Below are positions 40,969 to 54,354 of a DNA stretch of 64,000 nt, in pieces (the stretch's first letter is position 1; the number at the start of each line of letters is the position of its first letter). Origin of the DNA: Nepenthes gracilis (taxonomy: Eukaryota > Streptophyta > Magnoliopsida > Caryophyllales > Nepenthaceae); assembly GCA_033239525.1 (NCBI GenBank), contig BSYO01000031.1:4049793-4113792 (forward strand). Reading direction: 5' to 3'. Under the pieces are notes generated by a model. That model saw nothing but the letters and a program-made list of their open reading frames with translations, made no database searches and was not told where the DNA came from. The position numbers and the translations under genes were made by a program.

Positions 40969-42769
40969 CAAAAATGAAAACCCAAATGTCTTTTATTTCC
41001 ACAATCTATTAACTGGCGGCGAAAAAGGCGGTGAGGTGGCGGTGGGGAGCGGTGGTGCCGTTAAGTGACGGGGAGATGGTGGAGTTAGAGGTTGTATGGC
41101 ATTCTTAAAAACTATTCAAGCATTATTTTTTTTTTTTTGAATTTTTTTAAATTTTAAATGAATAATTTTTAAAATAAATGATCAAGACATCTTGTTTGGT
41201 TCGGGGAAAAAGTTAAATGTAAGATTTATTATGAAACATATAAAATATATGTTATTAACTATGGTCTTATATAATAATACCATTTGCTTTTCCTAATAGC
41301 AGAAATATGAAAAATAAAAAGAGGATGAATATTTTTTTAAAAAATTTATTTATATATAATTATGCAACGAGCTATTCTTTTAAAAGATAAGGAGACAATT
41401 TAAATTACAAAGTCTAATAATGATAATAATAATAACTACATAAATAATCTAAATTTAAATATATAATCTTCTAATTTATGAATGATATTATATATATAAA
41501 TTATAATATATATAAGTAGTCTAAATTTGAGAATATTAATTCTCCAATTCATAGAGAATATTATATGATATCCTTAATATTCCTCGTCAATTTCTAAGTG
41601 GTGTTGAAAATATCAACTAAAATTTAAAAACATAATAACGACCAAATGGACAAGCTTTTACAAAAATGTCAACTAATTGATTAACCAAAAAAATAAAAAT
41701 AAAAAAAGACAAAAGATGCCCTCCTTGAGGTAATAAAGCAAAGAAGAAATCGATTTAAAATATATCATATCGAGTAATTTGAATATCACTATGATTATCA
41801 TAATAAAAAATAACATTGTTGGATTGATGAACGCTTATATCTTATAAAAGTAAAATAAGCTTAGATATAATATTAATAAGAGCGCAATATTTGGCCTTAG
41901 AATTAGAGCATAGCGAGTAACAAATGAGATAATATGATTTTTACATCTACAAACTTGTACAATGAGCTTGCAACAATGTCTCATTAAAACAATGGTAAAT
42001 AGTGACCGACGATTTGCAACAATGTGAACTATCAGAATGTTGAATAGTAATAGAATTTAGATGTGTAATATAAATCTAAATAAATTTGATAGATCTGTTT
42101 TAATAACAAGTAAAAAAAAAAAAAAAAAGAATTATCTCTATATTTTTATATGTGTATAACTATATAATAGGGAATCCTTTTACGGGATAAAGACGCGGCC
42201 CAAATTAGAAGGCTTAATAATGGCAATAATAATAATTATAGAAATAATCTAAATTAAAATATATAAATATTTTAATTTAAAAAGAATATTGTATATATTT
42301 AAATATATATAAGTAGTCTAATTGTTAAAAAATATTCATTTTTTAATTTAAAAATAATATTATATAATATCCTTGATACTAATCTTCAGTCACCACCACC
42401 ATGTGCAAAAATAACATCCAACCAAATAGGCCATGTAAGTATTGATATGTAATCACTTTGATACAAATTTTAGTAATATAATTTGATAAGATATTTGACC
42501 AATTTATTTGTATAAATATATTAATATAAAAATAAATAAATAGATTAAATATCACTTCATAATTTGTCACATAACTTTGAACAAGTCATATATATATAGT
42601 TTATGGAACCAATGATGACCTTAGCATTTTATATGTAATGTTAGATTCTCATTTGATTTAATTTGGTATTATTAGATATTTTAAATTTTTTTTGGATATA
42701 TTAAAATAAATAATGCAATATGAATTTGAAAAAAATTTAGAATGTGGAAATAGTTTTGGCACTTATAGT
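40017..42769. other. AT-rich intergenic DNA upstream of gene C
   Basis: 40017-40330 is probably the 5' region of gene C. The rest is AT-rich without genes. An AT dinucleotide run lies at 40938-40962. 41010-41150 (GGCGGTGAGGTGGCGGTGGG, then TTAGAGGTTGTATGGCATTC) resembles 49030-49120 near gene F, a likely remnant of duplicated flank. Confidence 0.55.
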
Positions 42770-45700
42770 ACACCTGACACGCGCTTGTACGTGGATTCCA
42801 GTGGTGTGGGAACCCGAGGGTGCTCGAGGTGGCACTCGTGCACTAATAGGGTTAGGCACGACACTTGATATATACTTGAGTAATGTTTGTGCACTGATTT
42901 GACTATATAAAGATGAACAAGTATTGTTTCAATCATTTTTCGTGGAAAGAAGAGAAAAGAGAGTGAAACAGAAGAAGGAAGAAAGAGAAAGATATATTTT
43001 GAAGAATCATTTCATCAGATCTATAAGATAAGTTATTGGGACAAATATCCTTATTATCTATTCTTAATCTATTTTTATTTTCAGTTAATTTTATTTACAC
43101 TTGGTGAATTTAATGTACAAGCATATCATTTTACTTACCCCCACTTTATCAATTCGTACATATATGTAGATTTATTAAAAGATTTGAGATTTTGTTTTGG
43201 ATTTTAATAATATTTAAAAAATTTTATTTTGTAAAAAAATAAATAAATATTTCAAACTATTATATTTATATATAAGTATATCCGTAAAGAAAAAAGTTAT
43301 AAAAATTTGTATATGAGCTATACACGTGGTATCCATGCATTGTACTTTGGGTCAACCTCTATCTTTGTTATATAATTCGATATGTGTACATTTTTTCAAA
43401 GTAAAAAGTTGTGTTTGATTTTTTCGATGGAAAGTTTTGTACCCTTTCTACCAAATAGGAAAAGTTTTGTGATGTGTGATATAAAGACCCTCCCCGTATG
43501 TGTTTTTATGAAAATTATCGTGAGAAATTGACAAAAATAATAAATTCAAACGTTCTAATATATTAGACAAATTTGATGAGTATACTCATTCCACAGGTGG
43601 TAGAAGATAATGGCTAAATTCCCTTTTATGGTAAAAAATATATAGACGATACTGCCTGTAGGTTCAAATAGTAGTAATATGACTTAAAATTATTAAGAGT
43701 AGGAGTAATCGTTTATCAAGTTAGTCTTTTGATATTTGATTCTTTGATATGTACAAATTTTAGATTTTTGATATTTTTACCTACATTAAGTTAGATATTT
43801 TTTTATTGAGATTCGCAGATTTCACCTGCAATTAGAATTCAGTTGGTTTCGTACATTTAAAACTTCTGATATTTGTTTCAAATTGTGCTTTTGAGTACAA
43901 GAGCATGTTCGAACTTTCGTTAACATGGTATTGCGAATATTTAAATTTTAGTTTTTATGGGCTTTTGTATAAATTTTAATTCCTTTTGTTTTGTTTATGG
44001 ACGCATTTTATTATATATATCATATATTGATATTTATTAAATATTCGACTTACATTTTTATTATTTCTTATCCCTTTAGATTAGAGAGTTACGAAATGTC
44101 TTGTTGGGAGCTTGAATGCAAATTGATTAAAGTCTTGTTCATATAGGTGAGTATCAACTTTATATTCAAATTGCATTCATATTTGATGTATTTTTGGCAT
44201 TTTGTTTGGGAGCGACAGTTGAGATTTTTATATTATACTATATCATTAAATAGACAGTGTTTGAATTATTTAATTATTTGGATATTTGTAGCATTTAATT
44301 TGTTATGGTCGGCGATTTTGTTTGTCTTATAAGTTATCACTTTTTTTTATGATACTTTGGAATAGATTGTAATTATTTAATTGTCCTGATAAACCATTTA
44401 GAGAGATCCTATAAATAAATTATAGTATTATTATTTATTATTCTCGTTATGGTCAAACTGTTGGATATATTATTAGGTCACGCTTGAATTTAAAAAATTT
44501 TTTATTCTTATTTTATATTATTCTAGAATATTATTACGGCTTACTTTAATCTAAGGCCGTGACATTATATTTGCAAAGCAAAATCTATATAAAATATACC
44601 ATTAAAAAAGATGATTAATAACATAATATTTTGACCATTTATTCATTTATATTGATGATTTATATATAGTGGGTGGTGATACATTCCTAGACGATTTCCA
44701 ATAGATGGATATATAGATATTATTACAACTCAGAGGGTCCCAACAGTGATAAAAGATTATCGTTCAAATATATATATATATTTTTTATGTAATCAAAATT
44801 TTAAGTTTATGTATTTATATAGTAAACCTTAAAAAAATTATATTACAGAAACTGTAAATTCTTCTTCATTTTATTCTTTATATTTCATTTCCCATAAGAA
44901 AATATATTCTGAAATATTCACAACTATGTTAATCAAGATTTTACATTTTGTGGTCATTTTGTTTTTTTATTATTCATATTTAAAGTTTTAGTTTTACATT
45001 TTAAACAATATATAAAAAAAGTACCTAAAATAATAATAATAATAATATTAATATTAATATTAATATTAATATTTTATATAATGCTAGTTTTATATGAAAT
45101 AGCATGCATAATTTATATGAAAAATCAAGATTTCAAGATTTTACATTTATATAAAAAATATGAAAATTATATTACAGAAAATGCAAATTCCTCTGGTAGA
45201 ATTTGGTCATTTCATTTTCTTCTTCTTTTTTTTTTTATATATTTTTTCATAGAAAAATGTCTTCAAAAATATTCATAACAGGTTGGATCAAGCCAACATG
45301 CTTTATTTTCTTTTTTTTTTTTTTTTGTTGAAGTTCTAATTTAACATTTTAAAAAATTTGTATAAAAAATATAAGAAATCTTTAATGAGATATAAATTTT
45401 GATTTTTAGAATCTTTATTATCATATTTCTTTATAAATCAATTATATTTAAAAATAAATTTATACATTTAGATTCATAAGAATTAAAATTTGACTTACTA
45501 AAAATAATTTATAAATCTAAAATTACACAAAAATCATTCTTATCATGAAGAATAATGAGATTATTTTTTTCTCTTCTCTTTCTTTTTAGGGATTATAGAG
45601 ATTTTCTATAATTCTTATATATTTCAAAGTAATGGATATAGATGGTATTTTATAGAGTAAGAGATGACCAATCTATAATTCTTGAAATGCTCATTGTTTT

Positions 45701-47745
45701 TGTTAATGGGTACGTATTAAATAGTCATATCTTTTTAAAATTTTCTAATTAATCATAAATAATTAATAAATCTAAATTAATTATATATAATTGTAGCATT
45801 TAATTTAAATTAAATAAATTAATATAAAAAAATTGACGAATTATATTTAAACATATTTTAATATACTATATACAATCTAGAGATTGAATTTATTATTTAC
45901 AGGTGAAAAAAATAATATTCAACTACATTTATAAGACTTAAAGGTAAACAACTTGCTTATGGGCCTGAATAGTATTGTATCTGCTTTAGATTATCAGGAA
46001 TATATATAGTCTAGTTTTAAAAGTTTATCATTTGACATGAGTCAATGTGCAAGTGATTGATTATTACTTCTTAGGTTAGATTTTTCAATATATTTTACAA
46101 GTTTTTCATACTATTAGATACTATTCTATATGTCTTTGTAGTCCTTCATATGTTTTTATATATTCATACTTTTCAGACATTTTATATGTTATTGTATTAT
46201 CGAATATGTTTATCAATGATTGTATATTCATATTTCAGATAAGTTTGATTATTTTTATGACTAAATCATTTATATTTGGTTATCTTGTTTGTATCTTTGT
46301 TTGAAGTGTCTGACTCAATTCTTGGTTAGGACCTTGGTTATATTTGAGTTTTATTTCAGACAATATTATTCTCACTCGTACTATAGTCATGACAGAACCA
46401 TTGTATTTCATGCTTAATAGGCACATAAGTCATGCTTATATGCCATAACAGTATAAATGGCACTTGAGATACATAGAAAGAAAAGCTTGTGACTGTTTAG
46501 TAGTTTGGCTAGCGCTTGATAGTTGCATGAGCTTTATTTCAAGTAATACCTCTACACTTAATGGGTGCTAGAAGAATGCTCGTATGCATTTGTTCTATTA
46601 GCTATATGCCTTATGATCACATAAGTGTGCACTTGCACTAACCAATTTGGCCTCTAGGTTTGATATGGGCATTAGTGGTGTACACTCACCAATTTATAGA
46701 GAAGAGAGAGAAAAAAAAAGAAAAGTGAGAGAATAGAAGACAAGAGATTATGGAGTAAAACCTCCAAGAATTTTTAATATTTAGTGAAGGCAATTAAATT
46801 TTAAGCCTAATTTTTTACCCATTTGTTAAATTTTTAGAATTACTTCTTCATGATAACCAAAAATCTAAGATTCATATTTCTATCTTTCATATAAGCTAAT
46901 TCATATATTTTTTTGACGTTTGGTTCGCATGTATGTCATTTATTCCTAAGTTCTTTAAATCATAAAATATATTATTTATGTTCATGCATTATTAAAAAAT
47001 ATTCTTAAATTTCTTAAGTTGATGAGTGATATTTTCATGTATGTCCCTTCTTTGGTAAGAAATTAAAGAAATCTCAACAATGAGATTAAATTAAACCTTT
47101 TAATTTTTAAATTTTGAAAAATATGCATGTTTTATAAAAGTTTCATTTATTTCTTTGAAAATGAAGTACCGAAAGAAATAAGCAAAAAATATATATTCAC
47201 ATTTCAGAATATATTAACAAAAAACAAGGTCTTATGAATGTCCTCTCATATATTACAATAGTGGATAAGTCCCCATCTATAAAATAGAATATAAATAGCT
47301 CTTTACGGTTTTCTATAGTGGAGTAAGGCCTATGTTTATAGGAAAAAATATGTAAAAATTAATCTTGATTTCTCCATCCAAATTAATGGGATTTATCACT
47401 GATTTTTGCTTTATTTATTCCATTTGCTCGTTCTCAATAAATTAAGTTTATTGTCATATGTCTTATTTAATTGCTAATTTTTTAACTTACATCATATTAT
47501 TATACATTTTAGATTAATAGGTTTAGACCATTTTTAAATTTGGGACCATTGGGTGTTCATTTTTGCATGATCATAATGAACATGTGCATTTTTTATGACG
47601 TTGTCGTATGACAATTCCAACGTTTTAAATACAAATAGGAATGTTTGAAGTCTTATAGCATGGCCAGGGGCCATTCATACTTTTGGTCATTCATGTCTTC
47701 GGTGGTTTGATCCAACCAAGACAAATGAACCCTTATATTATTTTA
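42770..47745. repeat. Long dispersed repeat, copy 1 (about 2.5-kb extra segment inside)
   Basis: 42770-43270 and 45825-47745 are direct, diverged copies of 61440-62060 and 62105-64000. Examples: CAAGTGATTGAT, TTAGATTATCAG.AATATATATAGTCTAGT, CATGCTTAATAGGCACATAAG, GCACTTGCACTAACCAATTTGG. Identity in the second part looks near 85-90% by eye. Copy 1 carries about 2.5 kb more between the two parts (about 43300-45820), AT-rich with no recognised gene. No coding domain was found, and the repeat type (large LTR, other transposon or segmental duplication) is not decided. Confidence 0.75.
44836..45292. repeat. Local duplication with about 330-bp period
   Basis: AAAATTATATTACAGAAA.TG.AAATTC at 44838 and 45165 begins two similar stretches, each containing an AAAATAT.TTC..AAATATTCA.AAC motif near 44900 and 45255. 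Between them is an (ATTAAT)n run (45036-45072). Confidence 0.55.
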
Positions 47746-48123
47746 TCTCAATAATCAAATATAGCTTTAGAATAATTATAACTCTTATGTATTTGTTATT
47801 TATTATAATAATATTATCTAAGGGCTATTGCAGATAGGTGTTACCAACATAATACTAAAACAAACATTATCCTAATTATATGCATAACAATGAGAATATT
47901 TATCAATTAAAAACTCACGTATTACTTCGTCTAAATGAGTTTTGAATACGTTGGGGCAACAATATCTGTATGATTGCTGTCAAATAACAACAATACGTTA
48001 CTTTCGTTTTCACTGTCAATCAAAACATTAAAAGCAAGGAAAAAAAAATTAAACAAGGGGATAAAAAAAAAAAAAAGAAAAAAAATTCAAGCGCGAGAAC
48101 CACCGCCATGTCTTCCGGCACCA
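47746..48123. other. AT-rich DNA downstream of gene F
   Basis: No gene seen. An A-rich run lies at 48035-48090 before the GC-richer end of gene F. Confidence 0.5.
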
Positions 48124-48558
48124 TTAGACGTCGTTGGTAGCATCGTCTGATTCAAAACAACTCTCCATTCCCTCCCTCTCGTCTTCCTCGATCGGGGACA
48201 AGAAGCGCGGAGGGCAATAAATCCCCTGAGCCGTCATCATTTCGTAGATATCAACCTCCGTATCCAGCGACTCCTCCGGTAACTCCTCCGGTGACTCTTC
48301 CGGTGACTCCTCCGCTGGCGTGCTATCAGGGCCTTGGGGTGGTAGAATGCTGTTGTGTCTCATACAGCACAAAAGATAAACAAGCTCTTTGGAGTTACGT
48401 TTGAAAGGCTCGCGGCTGGCCACCTCGCCGGCGATGTCGTTTGGCGGCTGAGTATGCGCCTGACACCGCAGGAGGGAGAAGATATAAGCGAAGAAGACGA
48501 TCAGAACGAGTGCGTACAGAGACGCGAAGATAATAGCTAAATCTGTTAGGACTGCCAT
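48124..48558 (-). CDS. Family copy F: small single-pass membrane protein, 144 aa, function unknown
   Basis: Intact minus-strand frame from ATG 48558 (context CGCCATGGC) to the stop at 48126-48124. Residues about 6-30 are one hydrophobic segment (LAIIFASLYALVLIVFFAYI). A linker with QPPNDIAGEV parallels QPNSTANEV of gene A; the patch SKELVYLLCCMRH parallels SKKLLRCLCW. The Pro/Glu stretch is expanded into repeats (ESPEESPEELPEES). The C-terminal block YCPPRFLSPIEEDERE matches CRPPNFSAKINEEERE of A. The frame is open upstream to 48717, but 48558 was chosen because it matches the start of A and C. A TATA-like TATTTATTA lies about 55 bp upstream. It is diverged from A, so it represents an older branch. 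Confidence 0.75.
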   Translation of the reverse strand: MAVLTDLAIIFASLYALVLIVFFAYIFSLLRCQAHTQPPNDIAGEVASREPFKRNSKELVYLLCCMRHNSILPPQGPDSTPAEESPEESPEELPEESLDTEVDIYEMMTAQGIYCPPRFLSPIEEDEREGMESCFESDDATNDV

Positions 48559-50013
48559 GGCGACGACGTCGGAGTTTGAATGGTAGTGTTGAAGGTAAGG
48601 TAATGGTTGATAATAAATAGGACGACATGGGCGGTTGAAGCTTTGACGCCGGAGAAAATGGAGGGGGCGCAGGCGAGTGTGGGGATAAGGGGTGAGTGGT
48701 GCAGTAAACCATTTCAAATAGTGTTGATTATTGTAATTTTAATTAAATATTTTTTAAAGGAAGTGATGTGTTATTTTTTTGGTCAGTAACTTGAATTTAT
48801 ATGTTATTAAATGTGACACTTAATATGAAATACATGAAATATAACATATCTAAAATATTATATCCGTAATAATAAATAATTAATATAAGATATTAATCAT
48901 TACATCGTTTATTTTTGTTTATTTTCCCACCACTATTTTTATTTTTGATAATTTAAAATATTAGAACATAAATATTTACATCAGAAAATTTATTTATTTA
49001 GTTATTTATATATTTTTACCTTACCTCTAAACTGACGCAGAAAATGGAGAGGGGGTGGTGGAGTGGGTTTGAAGGTTGAATTTAGTAGTTAGAGTGGTAT
49101 TCCTAAAACTATATATATATATATTTTTTTGTAATGTATTTTTCAATTTTAAATAAATAAACAGTTCAAATGTAAATGATTGATATGTTTTATTTGATTA
49201 AGATTTAAATATGATTCTTAATATCAGAAAGATAAAATTCAACATACTAAAAATTATGTTATTTGGTAATAATAATTGTCCAGGAATTAAATTTTATGAA
49301 CTAAATGTGAAATAAAATTTGTAAATAAGAGATGAACAGTGGTAGGATTTCCAAAAACCTCCACTTCTTATAATGCTGTTCATCGTTACTTTATCTTTGG
49401 AATATATATATATATTTACATAGTTTGTGAGTGCTAGTGTATATTTACTTAAAAATTTTATATACAAGGACTCGTGTGTAATAGGCCATTGGCCTTAGAA
49501 TACTATTTAATGGAGTTATAAGAATCAGAGCTTGGATCATAAGATAGTTATGATCTAACCAAAGATCTCCTTGTGAGAAGAATTTGAGATGGGCATCTCC
49601 AATGATTACTTGAGATAACAAATTTTATCTTTATATTTTGATAAATGTCTATACCAAAAGTAATTTGATTAGGAAAAATAATGGTAAGAGACCTTTAAGA
49701 ATGCCAGAAGTTGAACTCGAGGAAGGTGCTCTTCCTATAACTTGAAATGTGGCCTTACGAGAATTAGAAAAGAGTCTATAAACTTTATAATTTTGTAAAA
49801 ATTCTAATGAATAAATTGAGAGATCTTGATAATTTATGTGAATCTAGTTTTAGTCTGGTGACATTTGACTTAATTAACCTTAATAGAAATATCACAACTC
49901 ACTACTAGCTACTAGAGCTGTCTAGCCAATGGAGATTTAATTCATGTCATTATTTTCTTTAGCGCAATACCTCTTTTTTTTTTGTTAGCAAACATAATCT
50001 TAAATCACCTTAG
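48559..50013. other. AT-rich intergenic DNA upstream of gene F
   Basis: The first about 160 bp are the GC-richer leader/promoter of gene F. The rest is AT-rich without genes; 49030-49120 resembles 41010-41150 upstream of gene C. Confidence 0.55.
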
Positions 50014-50443
50014 TGTTAGAAATATGTCCCACATGATGAGACATATGAATTATTGATTTATTGAATTAATTAAATAATCCTATTAGTTTATATATATTTA
50101 ATTATTTAGAGAAATTTCCTAAAAGACATGCCTGTTCAAGACATATCCTTTGATGGAAAGGATAAGGGCATTTTGGTAATTTGGGAATGGTCCTCTCTCC
50201 TCTATAAAAGGAAGTCCTTGGCCATCATTTGGAGACATTCACATAACTTGTTTTCACAAGTTAAGAAAGGAGAAGAGAAATCATCTCCTAGTTCTTGAGA
50301 AAAGAACAATTACGGTATTGCGTAAAGATTATCGACATGGATCAGGGTATCTTATTCACTCTTTATATATGATTGATTGTTGAAGAAATATGGTAATAAA
50401 GATCCTGTGAATCAAAGTATTATCTCACTAATGTTTTCTTACA
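50014..50443 (+). repeat. Copia-3 5' LTR
   Basis: 430 bp, TGTTAGAAATATGTCCCAC to TTTTCTTACA. TATAAAAG at 50213-50220 is the likely promoter TATA box. Confidence 0.94.
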
Positions 50444-50445
50444 TG

Positions 50446-50457
50446 TGGTATCAGAGC
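50446..50457 (+). other. Copia-3 primer-binding site
   Basis: TGGTATCAGAGC, the perfect 12-base complement of initiator Met-tRNA commonly used by plant copia elements. Confidence 0.93.
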
Positions 50458-50629
50458 TTTTGTTCTTATTATTGTATTTCTTCAATGAAAGTGATATACA
50501 TATTTTTGTTTCCTGGATACCCAAAGGTAACAGACTTATTTGAATTTTGGAACATTATTAATTATTTCTGTAAGTGACTGAGAATCACTATAATAGTTAA
50601 TTAGTGTGTTATAATTACACCCAAAGATA

Positions 50630-50812
50630 AAAAGAGAGAGCATTAAGGCTGGATCATCAAAAGAAAAGGAGCCCCATTCTGGTATAGGGACTCAAAAGAA
50701 GGGAAGCAATGCAAAGTGTCACGTTTGTAAGAAAGTGGGACACTTTAAGAAGGATTGCTATAAAAGAAAGGCTTGGTTCGAAAAGAAAGGTAAGCCTTTG
50801 GCTTATGTATGT
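50630..50812 (+). pseudogene. Copia-3 gag remnant: zinc knuckle
   Basis: CHVCKKVGHFKKDC (50717-50758) is an intact C-x2-C-x4-H-x4-C knuckle, preceded by a Lys/Ser-rich stretch and followed by YKRKAWFEKKGK. The capsid part expected between the primer-binding site and here (about 0.7-0.8 kb) is missing; only 170 bp of unrelated or degraded sequence remain. The nucleocapsid knuckle binds RNA. This internal deletion would by itself make the element dependent on another copy. Confidence 0.85.
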
Positions 50813-51200
50813 TTTGAATCAAATCTTATCAAGTACCTTCTAATACACGGTGGTTTGATTCAGGCTCTAACGTTCATGTTTCTAAATCGATCACGAGGAT
50901 TCCTTACAACCCGGATGCTAAACCAAAATGAAAATTTCATTGTCTGGGAAATGGTGTCAAAGTTCTGTTTTTCTTTGTTGGAACTTTTCGTTTATTTCTT
51001 GATCTTTGGGATGTATTTAGATTTGCTAGAAACATTTTATGTACCTTTATTTCTAGAAATCTTATTTCTATTTCCAAACTTGATGTCCAAGGCTACTCTT
51101 TAAAGTTTGAAAATAAAAGAGTAAGCATATACAAAAATAAAACCTTCTTTGGTTCTGGAATTCTTTCTGATGGTCTCTACAAAATAAACATTGACCAAAA
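50813..51200 (+). pseudogene. Copia-3 protease, degraded
   Basis: The frame that continues the zinc knuckle breaks, and the protease box WFDSGSNVHVS is read at about 50852-50884. Downstream, LDVQGYSLKFENKRVSIYKN in a third frame leads to GAG-pre-integrase. Several indels. The catalytic D-S-G is present but not in a continuous frame. Confidence 0.75.
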
Positions 51201-51216
51201 TTTTGCTGAAACTCTC

Positions 51217-52024
51217 ATGACCCTGCATCATAATGTTGGAACGAAACGTAAATATATGAATGAAAACTCTTCTTTCTTGTGGCATAAAAGATTGGGTCAT
51301 ATATCTAAAGATCGTATGAAAAGGTTGGTAAATGAAAGAATCTTACCTAACCTTGATTTTTCTGATCTTGATGTATGTGTAGATTGTATTAAAGGAAAAC
51401 AAACCAAACATACAAAGAAAAGTGCCACAAGAAGTTCAGAACTTTTAGAGATTATCCATACAGATATTTGTGGACCTTTTGATTCTCCGTCATTAGGAGG
51501 AGAAAAATATTTTATCACCTTTATTGATGATTTTCAATTCTTGTTATATCTATTTATTACATGAAAAATCTCAGGCTGTAAATGTTTTGGAAATATATAT
51601 TTCTGAGATTGAGAGGCAATTAAATAAAAGTGTAAAAATCATTCGATCTGATAGAGGTGGTGAATATTATGGTAAATATAATGAATCAGGACAATGTCCT
51701 GGCCCTTTTGCTAAGCTATTAGAAAAGCATGGCATATGTGCACAATATACTATGCCAGGTACGCCACAACAGAATGGTGTTGCTGAACGGCGTAATCGTA
51801 CATTAATGGACATGGTTAGGAGTATGCTAAGTTATTCATCTTTACCTAAATTCTTGTGGATGGAAGCCCTTAAGACTGCTGTTTATATTCTTAACCGGGT
51901 TCCTAGTAAAGCGTTTCAAAAACTCCTTTCGAGTTATGGGTGGAAGGAAACCGAGTATTCAACACCTACATATTTGGGGTGTCAGCAGAGGTTAGAATGT
52001 ACAATCCACAAGAAAAGAAATTAG
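51217..52024 (+). pseudogene. Copia-3 GAG-pre-integrase and integrase, one frameshift
   Basis: WHKRLGHISKDRMKRLV opens the pre-integrase domain (about 51278), then the cysteine pair CVDCIKGKQ. The catalytic core has D in IIHTDICGPF and, after a frameshift near 51525-51545, D in IRSDRGGEYYG and E in QNGVAERRNRT, followed by LPKFLWMEALKTAVYILNRV. The three catalytic residues are present. The C-terminal part (from about 51910) is degraded. Integrase would insert the DNA copy; here it is inactive because of the shift. Confidence 0.88.
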
Positions 52025-52399
52025 ATTTCGCTGAATTAGTGGATACTTTATTGGTTATCCAGAGAAATCTAAAAGGTATAGATTTTACTGTCCTAACCAT
52101 AGTACGAGAATAATAGAAACCGGTAATGCTAGATTCTTTGAGAATGGTGAAATCAGTGGGAGTGATATTTCACAAAATGTGGAAATAAAAGAAATTAGGG
52201 TACAGGTCCCTATACCCATAATTTCTAAACAAACTGTTGTTCCGACTGTTATTGAACAACAGATTGACAATTCTACACTCCATAATAAAAATGTCACCAT
52301 TGAACATAATGTAGAAACGATCCAAGAAGTAGCATTAAGAAGATCTCATAGGGAAAGGAGATGCTATTTCAAATGACTATTTGGTTTATCTACAAGAAT

Positions 52400-53276
52400 C
52401 TCGAGTATGATATAGGGACATATGATGATCCGGTTTCTTTCCCGACAAGCCATAGAAAGAAATGCTTCTTCTAAGTGGATTGATGCTATGAAAGAGGAGT
52501 TAAAATCAATGGCACATAATGAAGTTTGGGATCTTGTCGAATTGCACGAGAGTGCGAGCAGGTTGGTTGTAAATGGGTATTTAAAATCAAGCGTGATTCT
52601 AAAGGCAATGTCGAGCGATATAAAAGCGAGACTTGTTGCTAAAGGTTACACTCGGAAAGATGGCATCGATTATAAAGAGACCTTTTCTCCAGTTTCCAAA
52701 AAGGACTCCTTAAGAATTATAATGGCATTGGTAGCACATTTTGACCTAGAGTTGTACCAAATGGATGTGAAGACTGCTTTTCTAAATGGAAGCTTAGATG
52801 AAGAAGTTTATATGAAACAACTTGAAGGATTCTCTATCAAAGGACAAGAGAACTTAGTTTGCAAATTAAAGAAATCAATATATGGACTTAAACAAGCCTC
52901 ACGACAATGGTACCTTAAGTTTCATGATACCATTTTATCCTTCGGTTTTATAGAAAACACCGTTGATCGGTGTATATACCTGAAGGTCAGTGGGAGCAAG
53001 TTTATATTTTTAGTTCTATATGTTGATGATATATTACTTGCAAGTAGTGATCTTGGGTTGTTACATAAAACTAAGGGTTATCTCTCTAAAAATTTTGATA
53101 TGAAAGATATGAGTGAGGCAACTTATGTGATAGGAATAGAAATATTCCGAAATAGATCACATGGATTATTGGGATTATCTCAGAAAGGATATATCAAGAA
53201 AATTTTAGAGAGATTTGGGATGGAGAACTGTGCAGCCAGTATTGCTCCAGTCAGGAAAGGTGATAAATTGATTTAA
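52400..53276 (+). pseudogene. Copia-3 reverse transcriptase
   Basis: A long open frame (52422-53276). It begins SKWIDAMKEELKSMAHNEVW, passes a locally out-of-frame stretch around 52560-52620, then KARLVAKGYTRKDGIDYKET, the first catalytic Asp in YQMDVKTAFLNGSLDEEVYM, KKSIYGLKQASRQWY, YVDD at 53019-53030, and FDMKDMSEATYVIGIEIF. It ends at a TAA where the copia connection region should lead to TRPDI. This is the best classification segment of Copia-3. Although open, the replaced stretch and the early stop make it non-functional. Confidence 0.88.
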
Positions 53277-54000
53277 TGCAATGTCCACAAAATGAATGGG
53301 AACGAAATCAAATGAAAGATATTCCTTATGCGTCTGCCGTAGGAAGTTTAATGTATGCACATACTTGCACCAGACCAGATATAAGTTTCGCGGTTGGTAT
53401 GCTCGGACGATACCAAAGCAATCTGGTATGGATCATTGAAAAAATTTGTAAAGAAAGTGATGAGATACTTGCAAGGAACTAAAGATTACATGCTTACTTA
53501 TAAAAGTCCGATCATTTGGAGGTGATAGGATATTGATTGAGACTATCTTTGGATGTTCGGATACCGGAAAGTCTACATCCGGATATATATTTCTTTTATT
53601 TGGAGGAGCTATTTCATGGAAAAGTGCCAAGCAATCGGTGATTCTTTGTGTCCACGATAGGCGAGTTTGTGGCATGCTTTGAAGCTCTGATACATGCATT
53701 ATGGCTACGGAATTTTATTTCGGGACTTGGAATTGTTGTGAGTATAGCCAAAGCGCTGAAAATTTATTGTGATAATTCATGGTGACTTTCTTTTCAAAGA
53801 ACGACAAGTATTCAAAGGGTGCTAAGCATATGGAAATTGAATACCTTGCCGTTAAAAGTGAAATTCGAAACAAAAGTGTCAATAGAGCATATTAGCACCA
53901 AACTTATGATTGCGAGATCCTTTAACTAAAGGTTTACCTCCAAAAGTATTTGTAGATCATGTTGTGATGTATAGGTCTTTATCGTTACCCATAATATAAT
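53276..54000 (+). pseudogene. Copia-3 RNase H, broken
   Basis: 53276-53482 carries DIPYASAVGSLMYA and CTRPDISFAVGML. Then GYRILIETIFGCSDTGKSTSGYIF-like sequence is readable only across frameshifts (53500-53600). EYLAVKSEIRN and TKGLPPKVF near 53840-53960 mark the C-terminal end before a non-coding stretch to the polypurine tract. Confidence 0.75.
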
Positions 54001-54354
54001 GATATTGCTACGGCGTTTGAGATCTCACATAATGTATTTACGATATATCTGTTTATTTTATATTGTTCGAACTTAAAGTTGTAGATCAATAACGAGAAAT
54101 CTCTCACTAAGACATTATTGTTGGACCGTATGATATTTCTCATTTAAGATTTAATCATATAATTTACAGGTGTTGTGGTACATGGAAGGAACTATGTTGC
54201 ATAATGATATGGAACCGTCATGACTCGCATTTGTCGATTATTTGACTATAGTATTATGACATATAAACTATTAATGGATTGTAATGTTGCGCACTTAAAG
54301 TTTATTTTAATTAATTCAGATAAATATTATTGTCATATGGGCCAAGTGGGAAAA

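Noticed and set aside
48559..48717. Upstream start for gene F giving 197 residues
   Set aside because: The extra 53 residues have no counterpart in A or C, whose proteins start at the ATG before the membrane segment.
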